DNA of 64,000 bases from Pseudochelatococcus lubricantis (GTDB lineage Bacteria; Pseudomonadota; Alphaproteobacteria; Rhizobiales; Beijerinckiaceae). Location of the stretch: assembly GCF_011762225.1 (NCBI RefSeq), contig NZ_JAASQI010000001.1, positions 434,001 through 498,000 of the forward strand, read 5' to 3'. The position numbers and the translations under genes were made by a program. The notes beneath the pieces were generated by a model, which saw only the letters and a program-made list of their open reading frames with translations, was not told where the DNA came from and searched no databases. Position 1 is the first letter of the stretch. Each line of letters opens with the position of its first letter. Shown here piece by piece: positions 34,587-43,964 of the stretch.

Positions 34587-35697
34587 GCATCGGCATCAGG
34601 ACATAGAGCGCGGCCGCGCCCTCGCGGTCCTGGATGAGGGTCGGCGATCCCGGGTCGGCGAGCAGCAGCACGGCGGTGTCGCCATCGAGCTGGGCAGCGA
34701 TGTCGAGCAGATAGCGGGCGTTGAAACCGATATCGAGCGGCGCCGAATCGTACTCCACCTCAAGCTCTTCCGTCGCGCTGCCGGAATCCGGATTGGTGAC
34801 GGAAAGCGTCATGCGGCCTTCGGTCAGCGAGAGCTTGACGGCGCGCCCGCGTTCTGACGAGATGGTGGACACGCGGTCGACGGCGGTGGCGAACTCGGCG
34901 CGGTCGACCACGAGGCGCTTGTCGTTGCCCTGCGGGATGACGCGCTGGTAGTCCGGGAAGGTGCCGTCGATCAGCTTCGACGTCAGCACCACGGTGCCGG
35001 CGGTGAGGCGGATTTTGTTCGCGGACAGTTCGACCTGCGCCTCGCCATCGATGCCGTCGAGCAGTTTGTGGATTTCGGTCACCGCCTTGCGCGGCACGAT
35101 CACGCCGGGGATGTCCTGCGCGCCGGAGGGCGAATCCATTTCGACGCGCGCGAGGCGGTGGCCATCGGTCGCCACGGCGCGCAGCTTGACGGCGCCGTCG
35201 TTCTCGAAGGCGTGGAAGTAGATGCCGTTCAGGTAATAGCGCGTCTCCTCGGTGGAGATCGCGAACTGGGTCTTGTCGATCAGCTTCTTGAATTCGGCCG
35301 CCTGCACGGTGAACGTGTGCGGCAGCTCGCCGGCGGCGAGGTCCGGGAAATCGCTTTCGGGCAGCGCCTGCAGCGTGAAGCGCGAACGCCCGGCCCGGAT
35401 GACGACCTGCGCGCCGTCCTGCGCCGATTCGAGCGATATCTGCGCGCCGTCCGGCAGTTTGCGGATGATGTCATAGATGACGTAGGCCGGCACGGTGGTC
35501 GCGCCTTCGAGCGCGACGTCGGCGGGAAGCGTCTCCGTCACCTCCAGATCGAGGTCGGTGGCGCGCAGCCGCAGCGTCCCGCCCTCGGCCCGCAGGAGCA
35601 CGTTGGACAGGATCGGGATCGTATTGCGCCGTTCCACGACCCGGTGGACATGGCCGAGCGATTTCAGGAGCGCGGCCCGCTCGACGGTAACCTTCAT
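34579..35697 (-). CDS. dnaN: DNA polymerase III sliding clamp (beta subunit)
   Basis: A 372-residue ring-forming clamp that tethers polymerase III to DNA. The start MKVTVERAALLKSLGHVHRVVERRNTIPILSNVLL is the family N-terminus. FHAFENDGAVKLRAVATDGHRLAR lies in the middle, and the C-terminus ends with the conserved MPMRV. The ATG at 35697 with GGAAG about 9 bp upstream is preferred over an ATG four codons earlier. It follows dnaA by 162 bp on the same strand and overlaps recF. Confidence 0.98.
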   Translation of the reverse strand: MKVTVERAALLKSLGHVHRVVERRNTIPILSNVLLRAEGGTLRLRATDLDLEVTETLPADVALEGATTVPAYVIYDIIRKLPDGAQISLESAQDGAQVVIRAGRSRFTLQALPESDFPDLAAGELPHTFTVQAAEFKKLIDKTQFAISTEETRYYLNGIYFHAFENDGAVKLRAVATDGHRLARVEMDSPSGAQDIPGVIVPRKAVTEIHKLLDGIDGEAQVELSANKIRLTAGTVVLTSKLIDGTFPDYQRVIPQGNDKRLVVDRAEFATAVDRVSTISSERGRAVKLSLTEGRMTLSVTNPDSGSATEELEVEYDSAPLDIGFNARYLLDIAAQLDGDTAVLLLADPGSPTLIQDREGAAALYVLMPMRV

Positions 35698-35859
35698 CGA
35701 CACTTCCATTCAACTGCAACGCCACACACGCCCCGCCCGGCATGATCCGACAGGCAGGGACGGCACAATGGCGTTTAACGCGCTGAAGCGCAAGAGGGGA
35801 GCCGCCCTGACACGCACTTTCCCCGCCACCCTGGGGAAAGGCGGGACAGCGGGCAGGGG

Positions 35860-37473
35860 TCATTCCTGCAGCATGCGCTTGAGCAGCTCGATTTCCTCGC
35901 GCAGCGCCGCGTCGTCGCCGACCATCTTCTCGATCTTGCGCACCGCGTGCAGCACCGTGGTATGGTCGCGCCCGCCGAAACGCCGGCCGATCTCCGGCAG
36001 CGAGCGCAGGGTGAGGATCTTCGACAGATACATCGCGATCTGGCGCGGCTTCACCACCGCCGCCGTGCGCCGCTCGGAGAGGATATCGGCGCGCGAGACG
36101 TTGTAACGGCTGGCGACCAGCTTCTGGATGTCCTCGATCTTGACCCGGCGCGGTTCGCGCGTGCGGATGAGATCGCGGATCGCGGCCTCCGCTGTCTCCA
36201 GCGTCAGCGGGGTGCCGGTCAGCGTGGTGTGCGCCAGCAGCCGGTTGACCGCGCCGTCGAGATCGCGCCCGTTGGTGGCGATGACGCGCGCCACGTAGGC
36301 GACGACGGTGTCCGGCACCTGGAAGGTGGGGTTGACGGCGCGCACCGCCTCGATGCGGGCGGCGAGGATGCGCCCGCGCAGGTCCTCGTCGAGCGCGTTG
36401 ACCTCCACGACGAGCCCGCCGGCGAGCCGCGAGCATACCCGCTCGTCGAGCGCGTCGAGGTCGGACGGCGGGCGGTCGGCGGCCACGACGATCTGGCGGC
36501 CGGCGTCGATCAGCGAATTGATGGTGTGGCCGAATTCCTGCTGGATCGACTTGCCCTGCAGGAACTGCACGTCATCGATGATGAGCAGGTCGATGCCGCG
36601 GAGCTTCTCCTTGAAGGCGAGCGCGGTCTGCGACTTCAGCGCGGCGACGAAGCCATACATGAAGCGGTCGGCCGTGAGATAGATGATCTTCTTGCCCTGG
36701 ATGCGCGCCTCGTGCGCCACCGCCTGCAGCAGGTGCGTCTTGCCGAGCCCCACCCCGGCGTGGAGGTAGAGCGGATTATAGAGTGCGGGGCCCGTGGCGT
36801 GGCGGGCGACGCGCTCGGCCGCCGCATGGGCGAGCGCATTCGAGTTGCCGATGATGAAGCTCGTGAAGGTCAGGCGGCTGTCGAGCGGGTTGCCACCGAA
36901 GTCGCTCACCGTGGCCGCCTCCTGCGCCGTGAATGTCGCGGCGGGCGCCGCTGCTGCCCGGCTTGCCACCGGCTGCGCGGCAGCACCCTGCGAGGCGGTC
37001 AACGCGGTGGCGGCCGGGCGCAGCGCCTCGACGGCACGCGGCTGGGCCGCCGTATGGACGCTGCCCTCGCGGCCGACGGAATCGCGCACGGCGAAGGAAA
37101 CGCGGGCAACGCCCGGATACTCCGCCTTGAACAGCGTGAGCACGCGGTCGGCGTAGTGAGACTCGATCCAGCTCTTCAGGAAGCGGGTGGGGACGGTCAG
37201 ATGAGCGGTCTGCCGGCTGACGGATTCGAGTTCAAGGCGCCCGAACCAGCTCGCGAAGACATCCTCGCCAAGCTCCGCGCGCAGGCGGCGCTTGACGCGG
37301 GGCCACGCGGCCTCCGGCGTGTCGGTGTCGCGGGGAGGGGTGTCGTCCGCGTTGTCGTCGTCGGAACCGCCGTTCCCGGAACGTGACAATGCATCCATGG
37401 CGCGAAAGGACGACGCGCTCTCGCCGTCCTGAAGGCCACGGGCGTATTTCGCATTGTCATCCGTTTTGTACAT
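35860..37473 (-). CDS. dnaA: Chromosomal replication initiator protein DnaA
   Basis: DnaA opens the replication origin. Domain I begins near [26 protein letters not shown] and domain II is a variable Ala-rich linker. Domain III has [15 protein letters not shown] (Walker A) and [13 protein letters not shown] (Walker B). Domain IV carries [19 protein letters not shown], the DnaA-box recognition signature. Start choice is uncertain: the ATG at 37473 (537 residues, GGAG 10 bp upstream) is used. ATGs at 37512 and 37398 are alternatives; the last would give 512 residues, closer to usual family length, but lacks a Shine-Dalgarno. It heads the dnaA-dnaN-recF group and lies downstream of a long non-coding gap. 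Confidence 0.96.
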   Translation of the reverse strand: MYKTDDNAKYARGLQDGESASSFRAMDALSRSGNGGSDDDNADDTPPRDTDTPEAAWPRVKRRLRAELGEDVFASWFGRLELESVSRQTAHLTVPTRFLKSWIESHYADRVLTLFKAEYPGVARVSFAVRDSVGREGSVHTAAQPRAVEALRPAATALTASQGAAAQPVASRAAAAPAATFTAQEAATVSDFGGNPLDSRLTFTSFIIGNSNALAHAAAERVARHATGPALYNPLYLHAGVGLGKTHLLQAVAHEARIQGKKIIYLTADRFMYGFVAALKSQTALAFKEKLRGIDLLIIDDVQFLQGKSIQQEFGHTINSLIDAGRQIVVAADRPPSDLDALDERVCSRLAGGLVVEVNALDEDLRGRILAARIEAVRAVNPTFQVPDTVVAYVARVIATNGRDLDGAVNRLLAHTTLTGTPLTLETAEAAIRDLIRTREPRRVKIEDIQKLVASRYNVSRADILSERRTAAVVKPRQIAMYLSKILTLRSLPEIGRRFGGRDHTTVLHAVRKIEKMVGDDAALREEIELLKRMLQE

Positions 37474-38750
37474 TGTCTGGCCGCTCCGCCTTGAAAACGG
37501 AGCCTGACGCATCGCGTCACGCTCCGGTTGCCTCATCCCGCATGCCCTCGCCAGCCGGAACCGCCGCCCTGAACGGCGGCCTGCCCTGACCGGAGGCACA
37601 GTTTATTGTCGCCGCACCAGCCGACGCCAAGCGCCGGGCCGATGCCCCTCCATATATTCCCGAACGGGACGCCGCCGCCTTGCGGCAACCGACGCCCCTG
37701 AATACGCTCCTGCCGGCACACCGGGTCAACAGCCGGCATTGCGGTTACCCGCCCACCGGACGTTCATGCCGACGCCTGCGCCGCCATCTGCCCGCCTGAC
37801 CATCCGAGAACGGGGACGGTCATGCGACTATGTCAATCATCTTACATCCAGGCGTCATCCGTCTGGAAAATATGTTCCACCAGCCGGCTCAGAAGAACCT
37901 TCTGTCGAAAACCTGCAGTCCATGGTGAGATCAGATGAAATGCAGAACCGGTGGCGTATCAGATATTAGTAAGTGCAAGTATAGATATATTCTCAAAAAA
38001 TAATAACTACCTCGCAAACACAACTACGCACACTCGGCATACAAAACGCTGCTCGTAAGCTGTCCGGCAGGAGTATTGCCGGTGCCTTCGGTCGAGCGCG
38101 TCTTGACTGCAAAAAGCCCCCCGAACGAGGGGACTTCCCGGCCGCTGCCCTTCAGTTTGGAACGGGCAGAAGATTTCCCGAAGACATCCAGACCTTACTT
38201 CATCCGGCAGGGGGCGCGCAACTGCTCAAAAGGCTTGCGCCAGCCCGAAGAGCCCGAACGGGCGATTCGCAAGGGGAGCCGCGGCCTTGACCGGGGTCAC
38301 AACGCCTTGTCGGAGCGGCGGGATTTTCCGTTGGATGTTTTTTGCCGGCGTACTCACATTTGCGCATTCAGGCTCTCCGTGACGCTCGTTTTCCCGCGGG
38401 TTCCGAAGCAGATTCGCGGGCGGTCGAGACCTTTGCCCCCTAACAGTTTGTTTTGCCGATGGATTATTTGCGCGGTCCCGCAGGCCACCGTCAGGTTCTG
38501 TTCTCGTTGCAATGAAGGGCTTGTCAAGGTGTTTCTCGCAACGCCGATGGCCGAAATAGCGGTTCGGGCGGCGCTCGCGGCACCCTTCCGCCGGCTCCGG
38601 CAGGTGCCACATCCGTCGCGCTCCCGCAGCCGCGTCAAGTCCATTTTGCCGACTTCCGTCATCTACCCACAGCGGGATGAAATCCTGCCCGTTCAGCTGC
38701 GTCGCCGCAGGCGATGGATGACGACAGCCGGGAGGAGGCACGGAAACAAC
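37474..38750. other. Long non-coding gap between rpsT and dnaA with an AT-rich island
   Basis: No convincing gene lies in these 1.3 kb; long open frames on both strands have no family likeness and one overlaps rpsT. From about 37820 to 38060 the sequence is conspicuously AT-rich (runs such as ATATTCTCAAAAAATAAT) in an otherwise GC-rich genome. The island lies just upstream of dnaA and may hold its promoter; a TATACT -10-like hexamer occurs on the minus strand near 37980. An origin is possible, but I found no clear DnaA boxes. The half nearer rpsT contains several inverted repeats on the minus strand that end in a terminator at 38111, consistent with a small non-coding transcript. Confidence 0.4.
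38111..38132 (-). terminator. Minus-strand terminator with no gene directly upstream
   Basis: On the minus strand CCCC-TCGTTC-GGGG is followed by GGC and five T residues. rpsT, the nearest upstream gene on that strand, already has its own terminator 620 bp earlier. This one therefore ends either a non-coding transcript or read-through into dnaA. Confidence 0.6.
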
Positions 38751-38776
38751 GAAAAAGCCCGGCTCTCGGCCGGGCT
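38751..38776 (-). terminator. Rho-independent terminator after rpsT
   Basis: On the minus strand a 7-bp stem AGCCCGG / CCGGGCT, extended by one G-C pair, is followed by a T run of five to six. It begins about 37 bp after the rpsT stop. Confidence 0.9.
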
Positions 38777-38812
38777 TGCTCGCCATATCTGTCTGCCGGA
38801 TATCGGGCGCTA

Positions 38813-39079
38813 TCAGGCCTGCAGCGTCTTCACGCGGCTTGCGAGGCGGGAGACCTTCCGCGAGGCAGTGTTCTTGTGCAGGACGCCCTTCTGGGCGGCG
38901 CGGACGATCTCCGGCTCCGCCTGACGCAGGGCAGCCAGCGCGACCGTGTGGTCACCGGCGCGGATGGCGTCTTCCACCTTGCGCACGAACGTCCGCATAC
39001 GGCTCTTGCGGGACTTGTTGACAGCAGTCCTTTGAGCGATTTTACGCACCGCCTTCTTCGCGGACGCAGTATTGGCCAT
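38813..39079 (-). CDS. rpsT: 30S ribosomal protein S20
   Basis: An 88-residue basic, all-helical protein that binds 16S rRNA early in 30S assembly. The sequence [38 protein letters not shown] with the C-terminal [19 protein letters not shown] is typical. AGAGGATAAC lies directly upstream of the ATG. It has its own promoter (39234-39262) and terminator, so it is a single-gene unit. Its position upstream of dnaA on the same strand is shared with Caulobacter and other alphaproteobacteria. Confidence 0.98.
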   Translation of the reverse strand: MANTASAKKAVRKIAQRTAVNKSRKSRMRTFVRKVEDAIRAGDHTVALAALRQAEPEIVRAAQKGVLHKNTASRKVSRLASRVKTLQA

Positions 39080-39233
39080 GTTATCCTCTTATCGTCCCTA
39101 TCGACGCCACGCGAACGACTGGCCGCGCAACCGGGATCGGCTTGGGTGTTGAACTCAGCTTCAGATGTTCGGTCGAGTCGGACATCTGCGCGAAGGCGGA
39201 CGCCCTGAAATGCAAAACCTTTATGAAGGCGCG

Positions 39234-39262
39234 CTTATAGTGCTTCCCGCGCCGGTCGTCAA
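39234..39262 (-). promoter_or_regulatory. Promoter of rpsT
   Basis: On the minus strand TTGACG and TATAAG are separated by exactly 17 bp. They lie about 155 bp upstream of the rpsT ATG. This is the best sigma-70-type promoter I see in the window. Confidence 0.65.
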
Positions 39263-39309
39263 TGCCCAACGCATGTCCGGATCGACTTGCGTTGGTCATC
39301 CCGCCTGCG

Positions 39310-40128
39310 TCACGGGCTCGGCGCGGCGAACAGCGTGCCGATCGCCGACATGACGGCATTGCGCAGGGGGTTAGCGGGATCGAGCAGCAGCCGCGCCGCC
39401 ATCGCGCAGCTCACGGTGACGAGCAGCGGGCGGATGATGCGCGCGCCGTTGCGCAGCGCCATCCGCGCCCCGAGCCGCGCGCCCGCATACTGCCCGAGCC
39501 CCATCGCCACGCCGATGATGAGGTGGATGCCGCCGGTAAAAGCGAAGAAAAGCAGGGCGCCGATGTTGCTGGCGAAGTTCAGCAGCTTGGTGTGCGCGAC
39601 CGCGCGCATGATCGACAGGCCGAGCAGCGAGACGAACCCGATCATGAAAAACGAGCCTGTGCCCGGGCCGAAGCAGCCGTCGTAGAAACCCACGCCCAGC
39701 GCGACCGTGAAGGTGAAGGTGCGCGGCGATACGCGCGCCCGGCCCTCTTCGGCCGATACGCGCGGAGAGGCCATGAAATAGATGGCTACCGCGATCAGCA
39801 GCAGGGGCATGATGCCGGCGAGCAGATTGGCGGGCATCGCCTTGATGAGCGAGGCGCCGGCGACCGCGCCGGCGAAGGAGGCGCCCGCCATCGGCGCCGC
39901 CTCCCGCCAGTTCATCTTGCCCGCGCGGGCGAAGGTGAGGGCCGCGGAGAAGGAGCCGAAGCTGCTCTGCAACTTGTTGGTGGCGAGCGCGGCGACGGGG
40001 TCCAGCCCCGCCGAGAGCAGCGCCGGCACCGTCAGCAGCCCACCGCCGCCGGCGATGGCGTCGATGAAGCCTGCGACGACCCCGACGGCCGCGAGCACGG
40101 CCACCATCCAGAAATCCGCATCCGGCAA
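39310..40128 (-). CDS. TSUP (TauE/SafE) family membrane transporter
   Basis: A 272-residue inner-membrane protein with about seven to eight hydrophobic helices. The N-terminal repeat carries GFIDAIAGGGGLLTVPALLSAGLDPVAALATNKLQSSFGS and the second half GFYDGCFGPGTGSFFMIGFV, the paired glycine-rich motifs of this family. Members move sulfite, sulfoacetate, taurine-derived or other organic anions; the substrate here is unknown. The start appears to be TTG at 40128 (MPDADFWMVAVLAAVG); an ATG at 40107 is an alternative. Neither has a good Shine-Dalgarno. It is downstream of the polyprenyl synthase gene on the same strand, 74 bp away. Confidence 0.88.
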   Translation of the reverse strand: MPDADFWMVAVLAAVGVVAGFIDAIAGGGGLLTVPALLSAGLDPVAALATNKLQSSFGSFSAALTFARAGKMNWREAAPMAGASFAGAVAGASLIKAMPANLLAGIMPLLLIAVAIYFMASPRVSAEEGRARVSPRTFTFTVALGVGFYDGCFGPGTGSFFMIGFVSLLGLSIMRAVAHTKLLNFASNIGALLFFAFTGGIHLIIGVAMGLGQYAGARLGARMALRNGARIIRPLLVTVSCAMAARLLLDPANPLRNAVMSAIGTLFAAPSP

Positions 40129-40202
40129 TTGAGTTTTGTCCGTCCGTTACACTGTTGCCGGATCGTGCCGGAACAGGGCGACAAGGTAGACGGCCGGCGC
40201 CG

Positions 40203-41219
40203 TCAGTAGGCCCGGCCGATGCAGAAAGCCACGGTTTCGATGAGCGCCCGCCGCAGGGGGCTGTCCGGAAAGGCATCGAGCGCCTCGACGGCGATGTCGC
40301 CGTAGTGGCGCGCGCGCGCCACTGTAGCCTCCAGCGTGCCGTGGCGGCGCAGGATGCCGACGGCTATCTCCAGATCGCTTTCGGCGATGTCGCCGTTCTC
40401 CAGCGTCCGCGACCAGAAGGCGCGCTCGGCCTCGTCCGCCCGCTGCAGCGCGAGAACCACGGGCAGCGTGATCTTGCCCTCGCGGAAGTCGTCGCCGACA
40501 TTCTTGCCGAGCAGTTCCGACACGCCGCCGTAGTCCAGCGCGTCGTCGACGAGCTGGAAGGCGATGCCGAGCGCGTTGCCGTAGGCGCGCGCCGCCTGCC
40601 GCTCCCGCTCGCCCAGCCCGCCCAGGATGGGGCCGACTTCGGCGGCGGCGGCGAACAGCGCGGCGGTTTTCGCCGTGATGACGCCGAGATAGGCCTGCTC
40701 GTCAGTGGAAAGGTCCTTGGCGGCGGATAATTGCCACACCTCGCCCTCGGCGATGATAGCGGCGGCGCTGGCGAGCACGTCGAGCGCCGGCAGCGAGCCG
40801 ACCTCCACCATCATCTTGAAGGCCTGCCCCAGCAGGAAGTCGCCGACGAGCACGCTCGCCTCGTTCCCCCACACCATGCGCGCCGCGAGCTTCCCTCGGC
40901 GCATGTCGCTCTCGTCGACGACGTCGTCGTGCAGCAGGGTGGCCGTGTGCATGAACTCGACGCTCGCGGCGAGCCGCACGCCACCGTCGCCCTCGTAGTC
41001 CGACAGCCGGGAGAAGGCCAGCGTCAGCATCGGCCGCAGCCGCTTGCCACCCGAGGAAATGAGATGGCTCGCCACCTCCGGAATCAGCGTGACGTCAGAG
41101 CCCGTGCGCGACAGGATGAAGCTGTTGACCCGCTCCATGTCGTCGGCGACGAGCGAGACCAGAGCCTCGATCCCGCCCCGTTCCGCCGGCCTGTCTGCGA
41201 GAGGCGCCGCCATGACCAC
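40203..41219 (-). CDS. Long-chain polyprenyl diphosphate synthase
   Basis: A 338-residue trans-prenyltransferase that extends farnesyl diphosphate with isopentenyl diphosphate, giving the octa- or decaprenyl tail of ubiquinone. The first Asp-rich motif is LLHDDVVDESDMRRG (about residue 95) and the second FQLVDDALDYGG (about residue 225). GGKRLRP is also present. The start is taken as GTG at 41219, which has GGAGG 8 bp upstream; ATG at 41213 is close by. An open extension to 41360 lacks family similarity. Alphaproteobacteria usually make Q10, so decaprenyl is likely, but chain length cannot be read from sequence. Confidence 0.9.
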   Translation of the reverse strand: MVMAAPLADRPAERGGIEALVSLVADDMERVNSFILSRTGSDVTLIPEVASHLISSGGKRLRPMLTLAFSRLSDYEGDGGVRLAASVEFMHTATLLHDDVVDESDMRRGKLAARMVWGNEASVLVGDFLLGQAFKMMVEVGSLPALDVLASAAAIIAEGEVWQLSAAKDLSTDEQAYLGVITAKTAALFAAAAEVGPILGGLGERERQAARAYGNALGIAFQLVDDALDYGGVSELLGKNVGDDFREGKITLPVVLALQRADEAERAFWSRTLENGDIAESDLEIAVGILRRHGTLEATVARARHYGDIAVEALDAFPDSPLRRALIETVAFCIGRAY

Positions 41220-41401
41220 GATATCGACCTCCGTTGCTCGCCCCATCGGGACAGAATTCGCGTGAGCGGCCAACCGGCCGCTCAAGGCATGCCGCAACCA
41301 TCCCGCGACCGCAAGAGCGGGTATATCGTTTTCCGCCCGATTGCAAAAGGGCGCGGCCACTTTTACTTGCCGGTGCGGCAGCGCGAAGACACACCCGCGC
41401 T

Positions 41402-43249
41402 TCAGGTGCCGAACTGGAGCTGCGCCAGACGGGCGTAAAGCCCGCCGCGCGCCACCAGGCCTTCATGGGTTCCTTCCTCCACGATCCGCCCCTGATCCAT
41501 GACGAGGATGCGGTCCGCCGACAGCACGGTGGCGAGGCGGTGAGCGATGACGAGCGTCGTGCGGCCCAGCATCAGGCGGTCGAGCGCCTCCTGCACCAGC
41601 CGTTCGTTCTCGGCATCGAGCGCCGAGGTCGCCTCGTCAAGCAGCAGGATCGGCGCATCGCGCAGGATGGCGCGAGCGATGGCGAGGCGCTGGCGCTGGC
41701 CGCCGGACAGCGTGACGCCGCGCTCGCCGATGAGCGTGTCGTAGCCCTGCGGCAGCCCGGCGACGAAGTCGTGCGCGGCGGCGAGCCGCGCCGCCTCCTC
41801 CACCTTCACGAAGTCGGCATCGGGCGTGCCGTAACGGATATTCTCGGTGACGGTGGCGCCGAAGATCACCGGATCCTGCGGCACGATGGCGAATCGTTGC
41901 CGCAGCCGCGCGAGGTCGACTTCCCGCGCATCGACGCCGTCGATCAGCACCCGCCCTTGCGCGGGATCGTAGAACCGCTGCAGCAGTTGCAGGACGGTGC
42001 TCTTGCCGGCGCCCGACGGACCGACGAGTGCCACCCGCTCTCCTCGCGCCACATGCAGGTCGAGCCCGTCCAGCGTCCGGGTGCCGGCGCGCGTCGGATA
42101 GGAGAAGGAGACGTTCTCGAACGCGACCGTCGCCAGCGGCGGTTCCGGCAGCGGCACGGGCGCGGGCGGCGACACGATGCCCGGCCGCGTCGACAGGATC
42201 TCGCTGAGCCGTCCGGCTGCACCGGCCGTCTGCGATACCTCGCCCCAGACCTGGCTCAGCTCGCCGAGCGACGAGGCGGCGAACACCGCATAGAGCACGA
42301 ACTGAGACAGCCGGCCGCCCGTCATCCGTCCGGCCAGCACATCCTGCGCGCCGTACCACAGCACGGCCACCACGCTGGCGCTGACGAGGAACAGCGCGAT
42401 CGCGGTGAGGAAGGCGCGGGCGCGGGCGGAAAGACGCGCCGCCGTATAGGCTTCCTCCGCTGCGGCGCGGAAATGCTCCGCCGCATGCGCCTCCGCGTTG
42501 AAGGATTGCATGGTCCGCACGGCGCCGATGGCCTCCGTGGCATAGGCGTTGGCCATCGCGAGCCTGTCCTGTGCCGCGCGCGAGCGCTTGCGCACCCCCC
42601 GCCCGGAGAAGACCAGCGGCAGCACGATGAGCGGGATCGCAGCCAGCACCAGCCCCGACAGACGCGGGCTCGAATAGACCATCATTGCGCTCGCGCCGAC
42701 GAAGATCACGAAGTTGCGCAGTGCCTGCGAGATGCTGGAGCCGAACGCCGACTTGATCTGCGTGGTGTCGGCGGCGAGGCGCGAGGTCAGCTCACCCGTG
42801 CGCGCCGTATCATAAAAGGACTGGTCGAGCGTCGTCAGATGGCGGAAGGTGTCGGCGCGCAGGTCCGCGACCACCCGTTCGCCAAGCGTCGTCACGAAAT
42901 AATAGCGGGTGGCGCTCGCGAGCGCGAGCACCAGCACCACGATGGTGAGCATCAGGAAATAGGCGTTGATCAGCCGGCTGTCGACGCCGGAAAACCCGTA
43001 GTCGATGACGCGCCGCACCGCGAGCGGCAGCGCGAGGGTGGCGCCGGCGGCAACAATCAGCGCGACGAGGGCGACGAGGACATGGCCGCGATAGCGCCAT
43101 GCATAGGGCATCAGGGTTGCGAGCGCGCCGAGCGGCGGACGGCCGGAATCCGCGTCGCGGGAGCCGCCGTCGCCGGCCGACTCGCCGGCCGCGTTGTCTC
43201 CCTTCTGCGCTCTGGTCAGCACCCGTCCGCTCCATTGTTGCCGGATCAC
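41402..43249 (-). CDS. Half-size ABC exporter (MsbA/ABCB type)
   Basis: A 615-residue fusion of a six-helix membrane domain (residues about 45-330) and a C-terminal ATPase. The ATPase has ALVGPSGAGKSTVLQLLQRF (Walker A), the Q-loop PQDPVIF, the signature LSGGQRQRLAIARAIL, LLLDEATSALD (Walker B) and an IAHRLATV switch His. It would work as a homodimer in the inner membrane, exporting a lipid, drug or peptide that cannot be assigned. The start is GTG at 43249; the polar, Gly/Asp-rich first 35 residues are unusual and a later start is possible. It is divergent from rpmE, 260 bp apart. Confidence 0.9.
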   Translation of the reverse strand: MIRQQWSGRVLTRAQKGDNAAGESAGDGGSRDADSGRPPLGALATLMPYAWRYRGHVLVALVALIVAAGATLALPLAVRRVIDYGFSGVDSRLINAYFLMLTIVVLVLALASATRYYFVTTLGERVVADLRADTFRHLTTLDQSFYDTARTGELTSRLAADTTQIKSAFGSSISQALRNFVIFVGASAMMVYSSPRLSGLVLAAIPLIVLPLVFSGRGVRKRSRAAQDRLAMANAYATEAIGAVRTMQSFNAEAHAAEHFRAAAEEAYTAARLSARARAFLTAIALFLVSASVVAVLWYGAQDVLAGRMTGGRLSQFVLYAVFAASSLGELSQVWGEVSQTAGAAGRLSEILSTRPGIVSPPAPVPLPEPPLATVAFENVSFSYPTRAGTRTLDGLDLHVARGERVALVGPSGAGKSTVLQLLQRFYDPAQGRVLIDGVDAREVDLARLRQRFAIVPQDPVIFGATVTENIRYGTPDADFVKVEEAARLAAAHDFVAGLPQGYDTLIGERGVTLSGGQRQRLAIARAILRDAPILLLDEATSALDAENERLVQEALDRLMLGRTTLVIAHRLATVLSADRILVMDQGRIVEEGTHEGLVARGGLYARLAQLQFGT

Positions 43250-43392
43250 GATGGAACATCGCTATAGATAGACGGGAACGGTTCCGCAAGGCGTCCGTTG
43301 CAACCGTTATAAACTGCGACGAGGTGTCGCCCGCCGGGTGGCGGCTTGTCGCTGCCGGACGGTGCGGGCGCGGCAACGCATGAATTGCCGGC

Positions 43393-43421
43393 TTGTGTTG
43401 TGCGCCATCTTGCGCTATAGG
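43393..43421 (+). promoter_or_regulatory. Candidate promoter of rpmE
   Basis: TTGTGT and TATAGG are separated by 17 bp, about 90 bp upstream of the rpmE ATG, in the gap shared with the divergent ABC exporter gene. Confidence 0.5.
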
Positions 43422-43509
43422 GTCACGACTTCACCTTTTTCACTGACAGTCGTCAAAGGTCGCCGGCATATGGTTGGCCTCGACGGAGACTTTTTTCGAG
43501 GGCTGCGCC

Positions 43510-43743
43510 ATGAAGGCCGATATCCATCCCGACTACCACTTCATCAAGGTCGTGTTGACCAACGGCACGGAATACCTCACCCGGTCCACGTATGGGCAGG
43601 CGAACGGCACGCTGAACCTCGACATCGATCCGTCGAGCCATCCGGCGTGGACCGGCGGTTCGCAGCAGCTCCTCGACCGCGGCGGCCGTGTGTCGCGCTT
43701 CAACAACAAGTTCGCCGGCATCACCTTCGGCAAGAAGAATTAA
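43510..43743 (+). CDS. rpmE: 50S ribosomal protein L31
   Basis: A 77-residue ribosomal protein bridging the subunits. It begins [29 protein letters not shown] and ends [17 protein letters not shown], a standard L31 layout. It lacks the CxxC zinc ribbon, so it is the zinc-independent form. The ATG at 43510 has GAGGG about 8 bp upstream; the frame continues 12 codons further back without family support. A GC-rich palindrome followed by a T-rich stretch around 43914-43945 may end the transcript, though it is imperfect. Confidence 0.96.
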   Translation: MKADIHPDYHFIKVVLTNGTEYLTRSTYGQANGTLNLDIDPSSHPAWTGGSQQLLDRGGRVSRFNNKFAGITFGKKN

Positions 43744-43964
43744 GATCACGGCACGCCGCTGCGGCGCCACGCATGGATGGCGCCTCCGGCAACTTCAGCA
43801 AGAGCGGCGCCGCTTTTGCGACCGGAGTTGCGCAAGAAGAAAAAGATAGACCATTGCAGCGTTTCCACGAAACGTAGAAATCGTCTTGTCGCATCGTCCT
43901 GCAGTCAGACGAAAGCCGGCTCCCGCGGGAACCGGCTTTGTTGTTTCATGGCATAGGGATCGGC

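Noticed and set aside
38133-38530. 6S RNA, tmRNA or RNase P RNA in the rpsT-dnaA gap
   Set aside because: I checked the minus strand for a tmRNA tag, the RNase P GAGGAAAGTC motif and a 6S-like closing stem and did not find a convincing match; kept only as a candidate unnamed RNA.
38226-38786. A 186-residue minus-strand frame in the same gap
   Set aside because: Begins inside the rpsT terminator, has no recognisable domain, and its composition follows local GC content.
38076-38924. A 282-residue plus-strand frame in the rpsT-dnaA gap
   Set aside because: No family likeness, no ribosome binding site, Arg-rich composition, and it runs through the rpsT terminator into rpsT on the other strand.
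41234-43267. A 677-residue plus-strand frame opposite the ABC exporter
   Set aside because: The minus-strand frame carries all ABC motifs; the plus-strand product is low-complexity His/Arg/Glu sequence.
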